Positions 32,877-41,002 of a DNA stretch of 64,000 nt are shown here, piece after piece. Within the stretch, counting starts at the first letter, position 1. Each line of letters opens with the position of its first letter. Position numbers and translations under genes: made by a program. The notes under the pieces were generated by a model, which searched no databases, was not told where the DNA came from, and saw nothing but the letters and a program-made list of their open reading frames with translations. Origin of the DNA: Rhizobium croatiense (lineage in GTDB: Bacteria; Pseudomonadota; Alphaproteobacteria; Rhizobiales; Rhizobiaceae); NCBI RefSeq assembly GCF_019793465.1, contig NZ_JAILYJ010000017.1, forward strand, positions 1 to 64,000. Reading direction: 5' to 3'.

Positions 32877-33392
32877 ATGCTCAATCGCAAACATTATCGC
32901 GGAACTCTGACTGCAGGCGTGGCAGTCGCACTGTTGCAAGTCGGCGGTGCCATGGCAACACCATCCAATCGCATCTTTTATGACGCCGCGCTTTGCAATC
33001 CACCCTATTCCTTGACAGCGGCGTCCACGGTCTACGACGCCGCTGAAGAGCTCGCAAAGCCGGAGACGTCGTCACTTGGTGCCGCAATTTACAAGGTCCC
33101 GCAACAGATCGGCGAAGACGGGTTTCAAAGCAACGAAGTGTTTTTCGCCAACTCCGCCGTCGGCATATTGATCGAGGGTCTCCACGCCGATGAGCTGGCA
33201 GCGAAATACGACCTGAAGCCAGAGACATCGGACCTACTGGGCACTTCCAACAAGGGATATTCCCGACAGCTTTCGGAAGAACGACAGCCTGCTCCGGGTC
33301 TAGCCGGCCCGGGAAAGGTTTCGATCGTGGCACGTGAAGGTGATGGCCTGCCGGGGAAGACCTTGCTGGCCTGTGAATTTGTTGCGGATTGA
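32877..33392 (+). CDS. Secreted protein, unknown function
   Basis: 171 residues. The signal peptide (MLNRKHYRGTLTAGVAVALL, then QVGGAMA) is cleaved about residue 27. The mature part contains only two or three Cys and no motif I know. ATG at 32877 is chosen because the signal peptide starts there; the ribosome site is weak (ACGGAA) and the frame is open far upstream. First of a run of four to five small genes on the plus strand. Confidence 0.5.
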   Translation: MLNRKHYRGTLTAGVAVALLQVGGAMATPSNRIFYDAALCNPPYSLTAASTVYDAAEELAKPETSSLGAAIYKVPQQIGEDGFQSNEVFFANSAVGILIEGLHADELAAKYDLKPETSDLLGTSNKGYSRQLSEERQPAPGLAGPGKVSIVAREGDGLPGKTLLACEFVAD

Positions 33393-33468
33393 ACTGCTGT
33401 TCTACCGAGCCCGCGTGGCCCTGTGGCGCACCAGGGTCCTGTTGAGGCGGGGCGATACAGCTTGGCCG

Positions 33469-33801
33469 ATGGGGGTGGAAGTGTCGCATCACATCGATGC
33501 ATCTGAGCCTGACGTTGAGGGGTTTTACGATTACCATTACGAATACGACGTGTTTGAATTCTCAGACGGGGTGGTGACTTTTCTGGCGCGTGCATACAGC
33601 GACGAACCTGAACGAGCGGCAATGATGACGCGGACCGAAGGGAAAGGGTATCATCATCTGACAAAGCGGGATCTGCGCCACCCGCTGTTTCTCAAGGCCG
33701 CAGCCTATCTCCGCACTGTCGGCAAATCTCACCTCGATTGGCTGGACAGACGCAGCGGTGCCTATGTCCCGTTGCCGCCGGATAGAGGAGAGAGACAATA
33801 A
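33469..33801 (+). CDS. Small cytosolic protein, unknown function
   Basis: 110 residues from ATG at 33469; the frame is open back to 33334 but that part overlaps the previous gene. It is acidic and aromatic-rich (FYDYHYEYDVFEFSDGVVTF), then has a helical end (KRDLRHPLFLKAAAYLRTVG). The stop TAA overlaps the damaged start codon of the next gene, so the two were once translationally coupled. No family recognised. Confidence 0.5.
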   Translation: MGVEVSHHIDASEPDVEGFYDYHYEYDVFEFSDGVVTFLARAYSDEPERAAMMTRTEGKGYHHLTKRDLRHPLFLKAAAYLRTVGKSHLDWLDRRSGAYVPLPPDRGERQ

Positions 33802-33878
33802 TTCTATTCGGTGCGGCTCTAGAAAAGAAAGCCAGCGACGAGCAGCTACGCGACGCCCTCGCGATCGTTTTTTCCGTT

Positions 33879-34199
33879 GTGCATGATGCTGTGAAGATCA
33901 TTCATAGCATAACGGAAATCAAAGATGACCTGATTACATGTTGCGTCTACGAACAATCGGAAGGCGCTTTCTCACAATACTTCGAGGTCTACCACGTCGA
34001 TCCACCATCCAATGTGAGCATTTCGAAAATCACCATCTCGTTAGCGACGGTGCTCGCAACGCCGTTGCTGATCGCGAACGATGAAACGGCCAACCCCTAT
34101 TCTCTCATCCTCGTCTCCCCAACCGGCTCTATGTCGGTCGTTAACGTTGACCCAGATGAACTGGATGAGAATGAGCGCTACATAATCGTTGGCGGATGA
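33879..34199 (+). CDS. Orphan small protein whose native start codon appears lost
   Basis: The listed frame starts at the first canonical codon (GTG 33879) and gives 106 residues. Coding sequence clearly extends upstream to 33798 (ILFGAALEKKASDEQLRDAL), directly after AGGAGAG at 33786-33792, but the codon at the expected start is ATA. A G-to-A change turns an ATGA stop-start overlap with the previous gene into ATAA, leaving that stop intact. So translation is from AUA, from the internal GTG, or lost. No family recognised. Confidence 0.45.
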   Translation: MHDAVKIIHSITEIKDDLITCCVYEQSEGAFSQYFEVYHVDPPSNVSISKITISLATVLATPLLIANDETANPYSLILVSPTGSMSVVNVDPDELDENERYIIVGG

Positions 34200-34395
34200 A
34201 TGTTTCCAAGAGCGCGCGTACGGGCGGAGGCGCGGGGGTCGGACCTCCTAAAGTGCCGGCTGCCCCGAACCGCATACCGCAGTCGAATGGGCAGGGTCAC
34301 AGGGCATCACACACGGGGTTTTCCGAGATGGGGTTGGATTGCGGCTGGGGCAACTCCAGATATAGCTACGCACGACATGCATCTGGGAAAGGTCA

Positions 34396-34608
34396 ATGTT
34401 ATTGCAGGTTGTTATCGCCGCGGTCTTCCTTCTCACTTTGCTCGGGCTGCTCTTGTTTATTTGGCCGCGTCGGGAGCGTCTCCGCAGGATTTTGGCTGGC
34501 GGCGCAGCTTCGTATATCGGCGGCGAGTATATCGGTGGCGACGGCTATTCCCCACATGATAGCGGGGGTGATGGCGGTGGTGCCGACGGGGGAAGTGGCG
34601 GCTGCTGA
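34396..34608 (+). CDS. Small single-helix membrane protein with Gly-rich tail
   Basis: 70 residues: one N-terminal transmembrane helix (VVIAAVFLLTLLGLLLFIW), a basic segment (PRRERLRR), and a Gly/Ser-rich tail ending GGADGGSGGC. The stop overlaps the start of the next gene (TGATG), so they are coupled. AAAGG lies upstream at about 34390. Between 34200 and 34395 an ATGA-coupled frame exists but has no coding character I can defend. Confidence 0.5.
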   Translation: MLLQVVIAAVFLLTLLGLLLFIWPRRERLRRILAGGAASYIGGEYIGGDGYSPHDSGGDGGGADGGSGGC

Positions 34609-34859
34609 TGACACAGCTCTATTATGTCGGAACCTGCCCGCGATGCGGCCATCAGGGTCGCCTCTACCTTCAAAAGGACCTGACCGATCAGACGCTCTAC
34701 GCTCATTGCGAGGAATGCGAGAGTGGCTTCCGGAAACCCGAAGACCTTAAGTCTCCTCACGGCGGGTTTCTGACGCTGCTGGAGGACTATGAAACCGAAA
34801 ACCCGTCCATGGAGGAAATCTCCCGTTCGGTCTGGGCCGGCCTCGTCGTCCGAGCCTAG
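34608..34859 (+). CDS. Zinc-ribbon small protein
   Basis: 83 residues. CPRCGH (Cys 10 and 13) and CEEC (about 34 and 37) form a four-cysteine zinc ribbon. An acidic, helical C-terminus follows (LTLLEDYETENPSMEEI). It is translationally coupled to the membrane protein gene upstream, suggesting a joint role. No family or partner recognised beyond that. Confidence 0.55.
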   Translation: MTQLYYVGTCPRCGHQGRLYLQKDLTDQTLYAHCEECESGFRKPEDLKSPHGGFLTLLEDYETENPSMEEISRSVWAGLVVRA

Positions 34860-35024
34860 GGATTGACGGTGGAGAGGACCGCAGCCCGGCGATGCCGGAG
34901 CAAAGCGAAACTTTGTACTGGCAACTATTGGAGGTTGCGCCGGAAGAGGTCGGACATTATGACATCAAAGTCCGGACAGTTTGACGAGGTTGGTCCTCGG
35001 CAGCCTGGTTACTATCAGGGTTGA

Positions 35025-35321
35025 TTGATTTCGCCGTTTTCTGCAGCCGTTGCCCGACGCCAGATCATGCCGACTGTAGAGCATCGATCGCACAAGGGCT
35101 TGACCAATCGCGCTGAGAACTCGCATTTGCCTTTGCGAAAACGAAAGCGGGCCATGCAGGGATTTCGATCGCCGGGCGGGCTGCAACGCTTCCTGTCCGT
35201 CTTTTCGGCTGTCCGAAATCTCTTCGTGCCGCCTCACTCGAAACACTCAGCCATCGCCATCCATCTGCATCGCCTTGGAGCGAGCGCACATTGGAAGGCC
35301 GTTGCAGGCGTGGCCGCCTGA
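35025..35321 (+). pseudogene. 3' remnant of an IS6-family transposase
   Basis: The 98-residue frame carries MPTVEHRSHKGLTNRAENSH, which includes the third catalytic Glu of the DDE triad, followed by LPLRKRKRAMQGFRSPGGLQ and a tail ending AHWKAVAGVAA. This is the C-terminal third of IS6-family transposases found in rhizobia. The N-terminal two thirds, including the first two Asp, are missing, with a stop just upstream. I could not find terminal inverted repeats. The flanks 34860-35024 and 35322-35442 show no gene. Confidence 0.8.
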
Positions 35322-35442
35322 TCCCGGTATCTGCCCAAAAATGTGCCTGGCGAATTTAACCTGACATCACCCATGGTAGCCGTTGTTCTCGGTGCACCCG
35401 CAATGTCGGAAAGATTCATCACTTTCGTTTCCTCGAAAGATC

Positions 35443-35955
35443 TTAGTTCCGGCCATGAAACTCCCCATCTTCAAGACGAATTCGTTCAATCAGATCAGCG
35501 ACAGGCAGGAGATCGGGCGCGTCCGCTAGGGCCTGCCCCATGGTTTCGTTCTCGGGATCGCGGCAGCCAAAATTAAAACTGAGGTGATCGACACGCCCTC
35601 CACCTTCCCAGGTCACTGACACTGACGGATGGTCCGTAGCCATCTGCTTGCACTGAGGATGACCGAGGACGATCTGCTGGGTGCCCACGGGGCGATAGGG
35701 CGCCAAGGCCGATTGAAAGGCCGCCCACGCCTCAGGGGTGACCATAAAGCCGTGCTTCCCAAGGGCAGTAGTGAACTTACGCCCTTCAAACAGGCCGGTC
35801 CCATCAACGCTGACGCTGAAGCGGTAAACGGGACATGTCCCAAGGCACGGCCCGCGCTCTATGTTGATGCTCTGGACCGGGGCCTGAGCATACGCCGATG
35901 TCGTGGCAACAAATATCATCGCTGTCAGGAGGCAGAGGATTGTCGCCGTTTTCAT
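35443..35955 (-). CDS. Secreted DUF6438-type protein
   Basis: 170 residues. A signal peptide (MKTATILCLLTAMIFVATTS, then AYAQA) precedes the core INIERGPCLGTCPVYRFSVS, the characteristic start of DUF6438 (Gly-x-CPVY). The conserved Cys may form a disulfide. ATG at 35955 is preferred over 42 upstream open codons. Function of the family is unknown. It is the gene nearest the 3' end of tRNA-Arg. Confidence 0.75.
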   Translation of the reverse strand: MKTATILCLLTAMIFVATTSAYAQAPVQSINIERGPCLGTCPVYRFSVSVDGTGLFEGRKFTTALGKHGFMVTPEAWAAFQSALAPYRPVGTQQIVLGHPQCKQMATDHPSVSVTWEGGGRVDHLSFNFGCRDPENETMGQALADAPDLLPVADLIERIRLEDGEFHGRN

Positions 35956-36030
35956 CAGAGTTACTGCTCGCGGGTTGCCGACTTGGATAGGTCCAAACGG
36001 TCTCGAGCGCCAAGGGTAATTTACTTTGGC

Positions 36031-36062
36031 AAAAAAGGTAAGCTTCTGACCAAAAAGGTAAG
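36031..36062. repeat. Two direct repeats near the tRNA-Arg 3' end
   Basis: AAAAAGGTAAG occurs at 36032-36042 and 36052-36062, a 20-bp period. It could be a regulatory site for the DUF6438 gene or a recombinase-type repeat next to the tRNA. Confidence 0.4.
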
Positions 36063-36093
36063 TTATCGTGGCCAATGACAATGATGAAAAAAA

Positions 36094-36170
36094 TGGCGCA
36101 CCCGAAGAGATTCGAACTCCTGACCCCCAGATTCGTAGTCTGGTGCTCTATCCAGCTGAGCTACGGGTGC
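36094..36170 (-). tRNA. tRNA-Arg (anticodon ACG)
   Basis: 77 nt including the encoded CCA. Acceptor GCACCCG pairs with CGGGTGC, the D-arm is AGCTCAGCTGGATAGAGC, the anticodon arm CCAGA-CTACGAA-TCTGG gives ACG, and the T-arm GAGTTCGAATC is intact. A run of seven T follows the CCA on the minus strand as terminator. The 3' end faces the accessory stretch 29.8-36.0 kb; I found no second copy of the 3' end inside it. Confidence 0.95.
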
Positions 36171-36206
36171 GTGGCAGAAGCGGCGGTGCCGCTTGCGTGG
36201 GCGATC

Positions 36207-36234
36207 CTCTAAAGGGTCCTTTCGGACAATGCAA
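36207..36234 (-). promoter_or_regulatory. Putative promoter of tRNA-Arg
   Basis: On the minus strand TTGCAT (36229-36234), 16 bases, TTAGAG (36207-36212), about 37 bp before the tRNA 5' end. Confidence 0.35.
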
Positions 36235-36293
36235 GAGCATTTCTGAAAAAATCGCGCGTTTGCCTGTTTGCGTCCGCGGCGGGCGAAATTCGT

Positions 36294-37814
36294 TCACTTC
36301 TCGCTGTGCGTCCGGTTGCGGTAATCGTCAAGCGAGACCGGGCGATCGGGGATTTCGATGCGGAACTGGGTGCCGACCGTTGATTTTTCCACAAGCGCGA
36401 TGGTGCCGCCATGGGCAAGCACCAGCTCGCGGGCAATGGTGAGACCGAGGCCGGTGCCGCCGGAACGGGCCGAGCCACGGAAGGCGGCAAACAAGTTCTG
36501 GCGCGCCTTCAGCGGCATGCCGGGGCCGGTATCGTCCACCGTGATGCTGACGACGCTGCCGACACGCTGGGCGGAAACGGTGATGCGCCTGACAGCGCCC
36601 GGGCCGCCCTCGCCCGGCGCGGTCAGCGCCTGCAGGGCGTTGCGCGAGAGGTTGTGAATGACCCGGAAAAGCTGTTCGGCATCGGCATCGACCTCGAGAT
36701 CGGCAGCGAACTGCTCGATGAATTCGATGCCGCTTTGCGGATCGATCGCCAGCATGTCCTTGACGTCCTGGGTCAGCTCCAGCAGCTGGACATGGCGGCG
36801 GCGTGGGGCGGATTCGCTCGCCTTGCCGTAGGACAGCACCTCGGTGGTATAACCGACCGCCCGGTCGATGGTGCGCAGCAGCTTCGGCGCGAAGCTCTTG
36901 ACCATCGGATCATCGACATCGACCAGCCGGTCCGACATGAGCTGCGCAGAAGCCAGGATATTGCGCATGTCGTGATTGATCTTGGAAACGGCAAGCCCGA
37001 GCGCTGCCAGGTTTTTCTGCTGTTTCAGCGTCTTCTGCAGCTCCATCTGCATCGATGTCAGATTGCGGCCGGCCACCGCCAGTTCGTCGCGGCCGCCGTC
37101 GCCGATATAGATATGGGCGGGGTTTTCGGGATCGGAGGAGAATTGCTGCATGCTGCCGGTCAGCCGGCGGATCGGGCCGATAAGGAGGCGGTTGATCGCA
37201 AAGAAGATCAGCGTCGCCGTGAACAGCGAGATCAGCACCGACAGCAGCAGCACGTTGCGTGAATAGGCGAACATCGCCGTGCGCAACGGCCGGTCCTTCA
37301 TCACCACCTCGACGCCGACCTTGGTTTCGCCGACAGGACCATAGACACGGATAATGCGGCTGCCGCCGAAGATCAGGGTGTCGAGCGCGTCGCGGATCGC
37401 CGTCAGCGGCGGCACGTCGGTCAGATCATAGGATTCGTCGACCGAGGCCGGCATGTCTGTTGTCGCCAGGAGCCGTGAGGTGCCTTCCTTGCGCAGCACG
37501 ATCGCCTTGGTGCCGGTCGCCTCGAGCGTCTCCTTCTGCAGCGCACGCGGCAGCTCGATCGGCTGCAGCCCATCGATGACGATGGCGGCGGCGGCGGCCG
37601 TGTTCAGCCTGTCCTGCAGCCAGCGCATGCGCATGCTGGCGACCGAGGGAAAGAAGATCAGGATTTCGGCGAGCATGATGAAGAAGACGGTGAGCCAGAG
37701 CAGCTTACCTGACAATCCGCCGAACATGCCGACAGACGGGCACCGTCCCTTGGCGGCCTCGCCGGCCGCCGGGATGTCTGCCGAAGGATCGTTGCCCTGG
37801 TTTCGAACCGGCAT
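36294..37814 (-). CDS. Membrane sensor histidine kinase
   Basis: 506 residues: a transmembrane helix at about 37-57, a periplasmic domain of about 125 residues, a second helix (about 187-208), HAMP, then dimerisation helix with His281 in KINHDMRN and a HATPase domain (NALQAL, DDTGPGMP, GGTGLGLTIARELV). The kinase core looks intact. No response-regulator gene is adjacent, so it is an orphan. It lies upstream of nothing obvious on the same strand; tRNA-Arg follows. Confidence 0.92.
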   Translation of the reverse strand: MPVRNQGNDPSADIPAAGEAAKGRCPSVGMFGGLSGKLLWLTVFFIMLAEILIFFPSVASMRMRWLQDRLNTAAAAAIVIDGLQPIELPRALQKETLEATGTKAIVLRKEGTSRLLATTDMPASVDESYDLTDVPPLTAIRDALDTLIFGGSRIIRVYGPVGETKVGVEVVMKDRPLRTAMFAYSRNVLLLSVLISLFTATLIFFAINRLLIGPIRRLTGSMQQFSSDPENPAHIYIGDGGRDELAVAGRNLTSMQMELQKTLKQQKNLAALGLAVSKINHDMRNILASAQLMSDRLVDVDDPMVKSFAPKLLRTIDRAVGYTTEVLSYGKASESAPRRRHVQLLELTQDVKDMLAIDPQSGIEFIEQFAADLEVDADAEQLFRVIHNLSRNALQALTAPGEGGPGAVRRITVSAQRVGSVVSITVDDTGPGMPLKARQNLFAAFRGSARSGGTGLGLTIARELVLAHGGTIALVEKSTVGTQFRIEIPDRPVSLDDYRNRTHSEK

Positions 37815-37859
37815 GCGAGTCTCGCCCGATTAGCGGCATGCGGCCGCCCTCATCCGCTA

Positions 37860-37907
37860 GAGCATGATGTCGTCCGAAAACCGCTTACACTTTTCGGCAT
37901 CATGCTC
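37860..37907. repeat. Palindromic intergenic repeat
   Basis: GAGCATGATG (37860-37869) and CATCATGCTC (37898-37907) pair perfectly. The inner arms CCGAAAA (37874-37880) and TTTTCGG (37891-37897) pair as well. This 48-bp hairpin form recurs widely in rhizobial intergenic regions. Confidence 0.7.
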
Positions 37908-37974
37908 CGGAGCCTTATATTAGACTAACAGGCTCCGCTTTCAAATCTTTGCGATCAGCGTCACGTCGTCACAA

Positions 37975-37999
37975 AGAAAACGCCGCCCGGAGGCGGCGC
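37975..37999 (-). terminator. Terminator of the chemoreceptor gene
   Basis: On the minus strand CGCCGCC, TCCG, GGCGGCG then TTTTC. It starts 25 bp past the chemoreceptor stop. Confidence 0.7.
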
Positions 38000-38024
38000 T
38001 CGAAGACGCGTGAAGGGTCGGAGA

Positions 38025-40025
38025 TCAGAACTCTTCCCAGCTCTGTTCGGCTGCGGCCGCATTGCCGCCGCCGAACGCGCGGGCGACCTTGGCGATCGCC
38101 CGGCGGGCGGGGGAGGCGACCGGCTGCCGGTGCGGTTCGTTGCGAACGAGCGCCACGGGTGCTGCCCCATCCGACAGCTTGAAGCGGGCGATGAGGTGCA
38201 CCAGCCCGTTGGCTTCGGCCGAAAGCCTGTGGGTGGCGGCGGACGTTTCCTCCACCATCGCGGCATTCTGCTGCGTCACCTGATCCATCTGGTTGACGGC
38301 GGTGTTGACCTCCTTGAGGCCGGTCGACTGCTCGACCGCGGCGGTGGCGATCGAATGGATGTGATCATTGATGGCGATGACGCGGGTGCCGATTTCCGAA
38401 AGCGCCTCACCGGTCGCCTGGACGAGCTTGACGCCGACCTGCACCTCGTCACCCGACTTGGTAATCAGCGCCTTGATGTCCTTGGCGGCCGTTGCCGAGC
38501 GCTGGGCAAGTTCCCGCACTTCCTGGGCGACCACGGCAAAACCCTTGCCGGCCTCACCGGCGCGCGCCGCTTCGACACCGGCATTCAGCGCCAGAAGATT
38601 GGTCTGGAAGGCGATCTCGTCGATGACGTTGATGATCTGGCTGATCTCGCGCGAGGCCTGCTCGATGCGGCCCATGGCCTCGACGGCGTTGCGCACGACG
38701 ACGCCGGAGCGGCCGGCATTTTCCTTGGCTTCGGACACCATGACGGTGGCTTCATGCGCCCGCTCGGTGGAATTCTGCACGACCGCGGTGATTTCGTCGA
38801 GCGCGGCGGAGGTCTGTTCGAGGGCGGCCGCCTGCTGTTCGGTGCGCTTCGACAGGTCATCGCTGGCATTGCGCAGCTCGGCGGTGTTGCCGTTCATCGC
38901 TTCCGTCGTCTCGCGCACTTCGCGCATCGTCGCCTGCAGGGTGATGAAGCTGTTGTTGACATTCTGCTGCAGCTCGGCGAAGGCGCCCTGGAAGCTGCCG
39001 TTCATCGTCTGGGTGAGATCGCCTTCGGCAAGGCTTGCGATGACGCGTCGGGTCTCGCCGATGCCGGCATCGACGCTCGACAGCAGCGTGTTGATGTTGC
39101 CGGCGAACTGGTTGAGGTTCTCGTCCTGATAATCCTTGTCGATGCGATGGCTGAAATCGCCTGCCGCAGCCGCGGCGACGACGACCGACATGCTGGACTG
39201 CAGATCGTCGCTCTTGGCGCGCATCGCCGCTTCCTGGGCGTTCAGGCGCTTGACGGCAAGGCCGTTCTCCTTGAAGACCGCGACCGCGGCGGCCATCTCG
39301 CCGATTTCGTCCTGGCGGCCGGCAAAGGGAACCTCGGCCTCGAAATTGCCGTCGGCGACCTCCTTGATCGCATGGGTGACGCGCTTGATCGGACGGCTGA
39401 GATGGCTGGTGCCGATATAAAAGCCCATGCCGATGCCGACCGCGATACCGATGCCGGTAATCCCGAGGACGAGCATCAGCACCCAGGAACGGAAGCTCTC
39501 GATCTCATCACTGACGGCCTGAAGCGCTGCCTTGTCGATGGCGACGACCACGTCGATCTCGGCCTGGAATGCCTTGCGGTTGGCGCGATTCGCCTCGTTG
39601 TTGCCCTGGGCGTTGGCGGCCTCGGGGCCGACCTCGGTGCCGAGGCGGGCCGTTTCCGTGCGGAAGGTGCGGAATTCGGCGGCGCGCGCGACCAGCTTGG
39701 CGAAACTCTCCTTTTCGGCCTCGGGCACGAGCGGCGCCCAGCCGGCGATGACCTTGTCGATTTCGTCGAGGCCGGCCATCAGGCCCTTGGCGAAGTTCGG
39801 CGTATCCTTGATCGACTTGGCCGCGTAAATACCGCGCGATTCCATGACGACGGCCGTGACGAAACGGTTGAGGCGTTCGCCGGAATAGGCGCGGGCGGCG
39901 GCGTGCTCGTACGCCGTGAGATTGCGGCTGTATTCATGCATGGCGGACAGTGCCGTTGCGCCGATCAGAAGCGCCACCGCGCCCATCACGCAAACCAGCA
40001 GATTAATTTTCCCGCGGATCTTCAA
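38025..40025 (-). CDS. Methyl-accepting chemotaxis protein
   Basis: 666 residues: N-terminal helix (about 8-28), a periplasmic four-helix-type domain, a second helix (about 165-190), HAMP repeats, then the long signalling domain with the conserved hairpin tip EIAFQTNLLALNAGVEAARA. It ends in SWEEF, a C-terminal pentapeptide that docks CheR/CheB, so it should be a major high-abundance receptor. Ligand unknown. Transcription is away from rpmH. A hairpin terminator follows the gene. Confidence 0.95.
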   Translation of the reverse strand: MKIRGKINLLVCVMGAVALLIGATALSAMHEYSRNLTAYEHAAARAYSGERLNRFVTAVVMESRGIYAAKSIKDTPNFAKGLMAGLDEIDKVIAGWAPLVPEAEKESFAKLVARAAEFRTFRTETARLGTEVGPEAANAQGNNEANRANRKAFQAEIDVVVAIDKAALQAVSDEIESFRSWVLMLVLGITGIGIAVGIGMGFYIGTSHLSRPIKRVTHAIKEVADGNFEAEVPFAGRQDEIGEMAAAVAVFKENGLAVKRLNAQEAAMRAKSDDLQSSMSVVVAAAAAGDFSHRIDKDYQDENLNQFAGNINTLLSSVDAGIGETRRVIASLAEGDLTQTMNGSFQGAFAELQQNVNNSFITLQATMREVRETTEAMNGNTAELRNASDDLSKRTEQQAAALEQTSAALDEITAVVQNSTERAHEATVMVSEAKENAGRSGVVVRNAVEAMGRIEQASREISQIINVIDEIAFQTNLLALNAGVEAARAGEAGKGFAVVAQEVRELAQRSATAAKDIKALITKSGDEVQVGVKLVQATGEALSEIGTRVIAINDHIHSIATAAVEQSTGLKEVNTAVNQMDQVTQQNAAMVEETSAATHRLSAEANGLVHLIARFKLSDGAAPVALVRNEPHRQPVASPARRAIAKVARAFGGGNAAAAEQSWEEF

Positions 40026-40306
40026 TGCAATGCCTCCTAGCTACACCACAGCCTGGAAAGCAACTCCCCAGCCGATGCGCTGAATATCGGCGAAATTGAT
40101 TAAAGTTAGATTTCCAGTATTTACGATTATGCGCAGGAAATATTGCCGATCCAGTCATCCCATGCGGCTTCAACATATTGAAAACTCTGGGGATCGAGCT
40201 GATCTGGGAGCGAAGTACAACTTCTCGGAGCGGAGCGGATTTATTAACACCACAATGCGAAAACCGCAGTCGGCGCCGGCTGCGCAAGTGAAATCCTCCG
40301 GTATAA

Positions 40307-40335
40307 TTGACTTTGCCCGGCTTCATCCGTATAAG
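40307..40335 (+). promoter_or_regulatory. Promoter of rpmH-rnpA
   Basis: TTGACT (40307-40312), a 17-base spacer, TATAAG (40330-40335). It lies about 105 bp upstream of rpmH. The remaining divergent gap 40026-40306 has no gene I can support. Confidence 0.7.
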
Positions 40336-40444
40336 CCGCCGCACGTCCGGTCATTCAAGCCTTTCATGGCCCGCCCGTTCGAAAAACAACGCTCCTTGCA
40401 TCATGCAAATTCAAGAAGGGCCGCACTCCGCGGTGTTTAAATAA

Positions 40445-40579
40445 ATGAAGCGTACCTACCAACCATCCAAGCTTGTTCGCAAGCGTCGCCACGGCTTCCG
40501 TGCGCGCATGTCCACGAAGGGTGGCCGCAAGGTCATCGCTGCCCGCCGCGCGCAGGGCCGCAAGCGTCTTTCGGCTTAA
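40445..40579 (+). CDS. rpmH: 50S ribosomal protein L34
   Basis: 44 residues, MKRTYQPSKLVRKRRHGFRA and onward, ending RAQGRKRLSA. This is the full-length, highly basic L34. It starts the conserved order rpmH-rnpA-yidC-yihA. The gene is too short for many ORF calls but the sequence is unmistakable. Confidence 0.97.
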   Translation: MKRTYQPSKLVRKRRHGFRARMSTKGGRKVIAARRAQGRKRLSA

Positions 40580-40600
40580 GGCCGGGTTGCCCGAGAAGAG

Positions 40601-41002
40601 ATGGCGGGCGAATTGACGACCAAAGAACAGAAACACACTGTCGGGCGGCTGAAAAGCCGCCCGCAGTTTCTTGCTGTCCGCGAAGGCGAAAAACGCCGCG
40701 GCGGCCTCTTCCTCCTCGAAGTTCTCGACCGGAGGGAACCCGACAGCCAAGCCCGCGTCGGTTTTACAGTCACCAAAAAACATGGCAACGCGGTCGAACG
40801 GAACCGCATGCGCCGCCGCCTGAAAGAGGCGGTGCGGCTTCATGCGGGGTTTGCAATGCAGCCCGGACACGACTATGTGGTTGTCGCGCGCAGGGACGTG
40901 CTTAAGGCGTCCTTCCAGGAATTGGCCGCGGAGCTGAAGCTTCGCGTGGAAACCAGGCCGAAACACCGGCGCTCCGGAGACGGACGCCCCAGGAACGTAT
41001 GA
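40601..41002 (+). CDS. rnpA: Ribonuclease P protein component
   Basis: 133 residues. The central RNR-type motif is AVERNRMRRRLKEAVR, and FTVTKKHGNAVERN is the family signature. It binds the RNase P RNA and aids tRNA 5' processing. The start at 40601 is 21 bp after rpmH; the stop overlaps the yidC start, so the three are co-expressed. Confidence 0.96.
   Translation: MAGELTTKEQKHTVGRLKSRPQFLAVREGEKRRGGLFLLEVLDRREPDSQARVGFTVTKKHGNAVERNRMRRRLKEAVRLHAGFAMQPGHDYVVVARRDVLKASFQELAAELKLRVETRPKHRRSGDGRPRNV

Noticed and set aside
34196..34750. 184-codon frame coupled by ATGA to the orphan gene
   Set aside because: After 34396 it overlaps a better-supported membrane protein in another frame, and its sequence is a Ser/Arg-rich shadow. 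The first 65 codons could still be a remnant.
36094..36170. tRNA-Arg as a proven island attachment site
   Set aside because: The 3' side does face accessory genes, but I could not find a second copy of the tRNA end or an integrase, so I report only the suspicion.
38010..40040. 676-codon plus-strand frame opposite the chemoreceptor gene
   Set aside because: Complete overlap with a clear chemoreceptor on the other strand; composition is an Asp/Gly/Leu-rich mirror of it.
40026..40444. Replication origin near rpmH
   Set aside because: rpmH is next to oriC in some bacteria, but I saw no cluster of DnaA boxes, and no dnaA, repC or parAB gene here.
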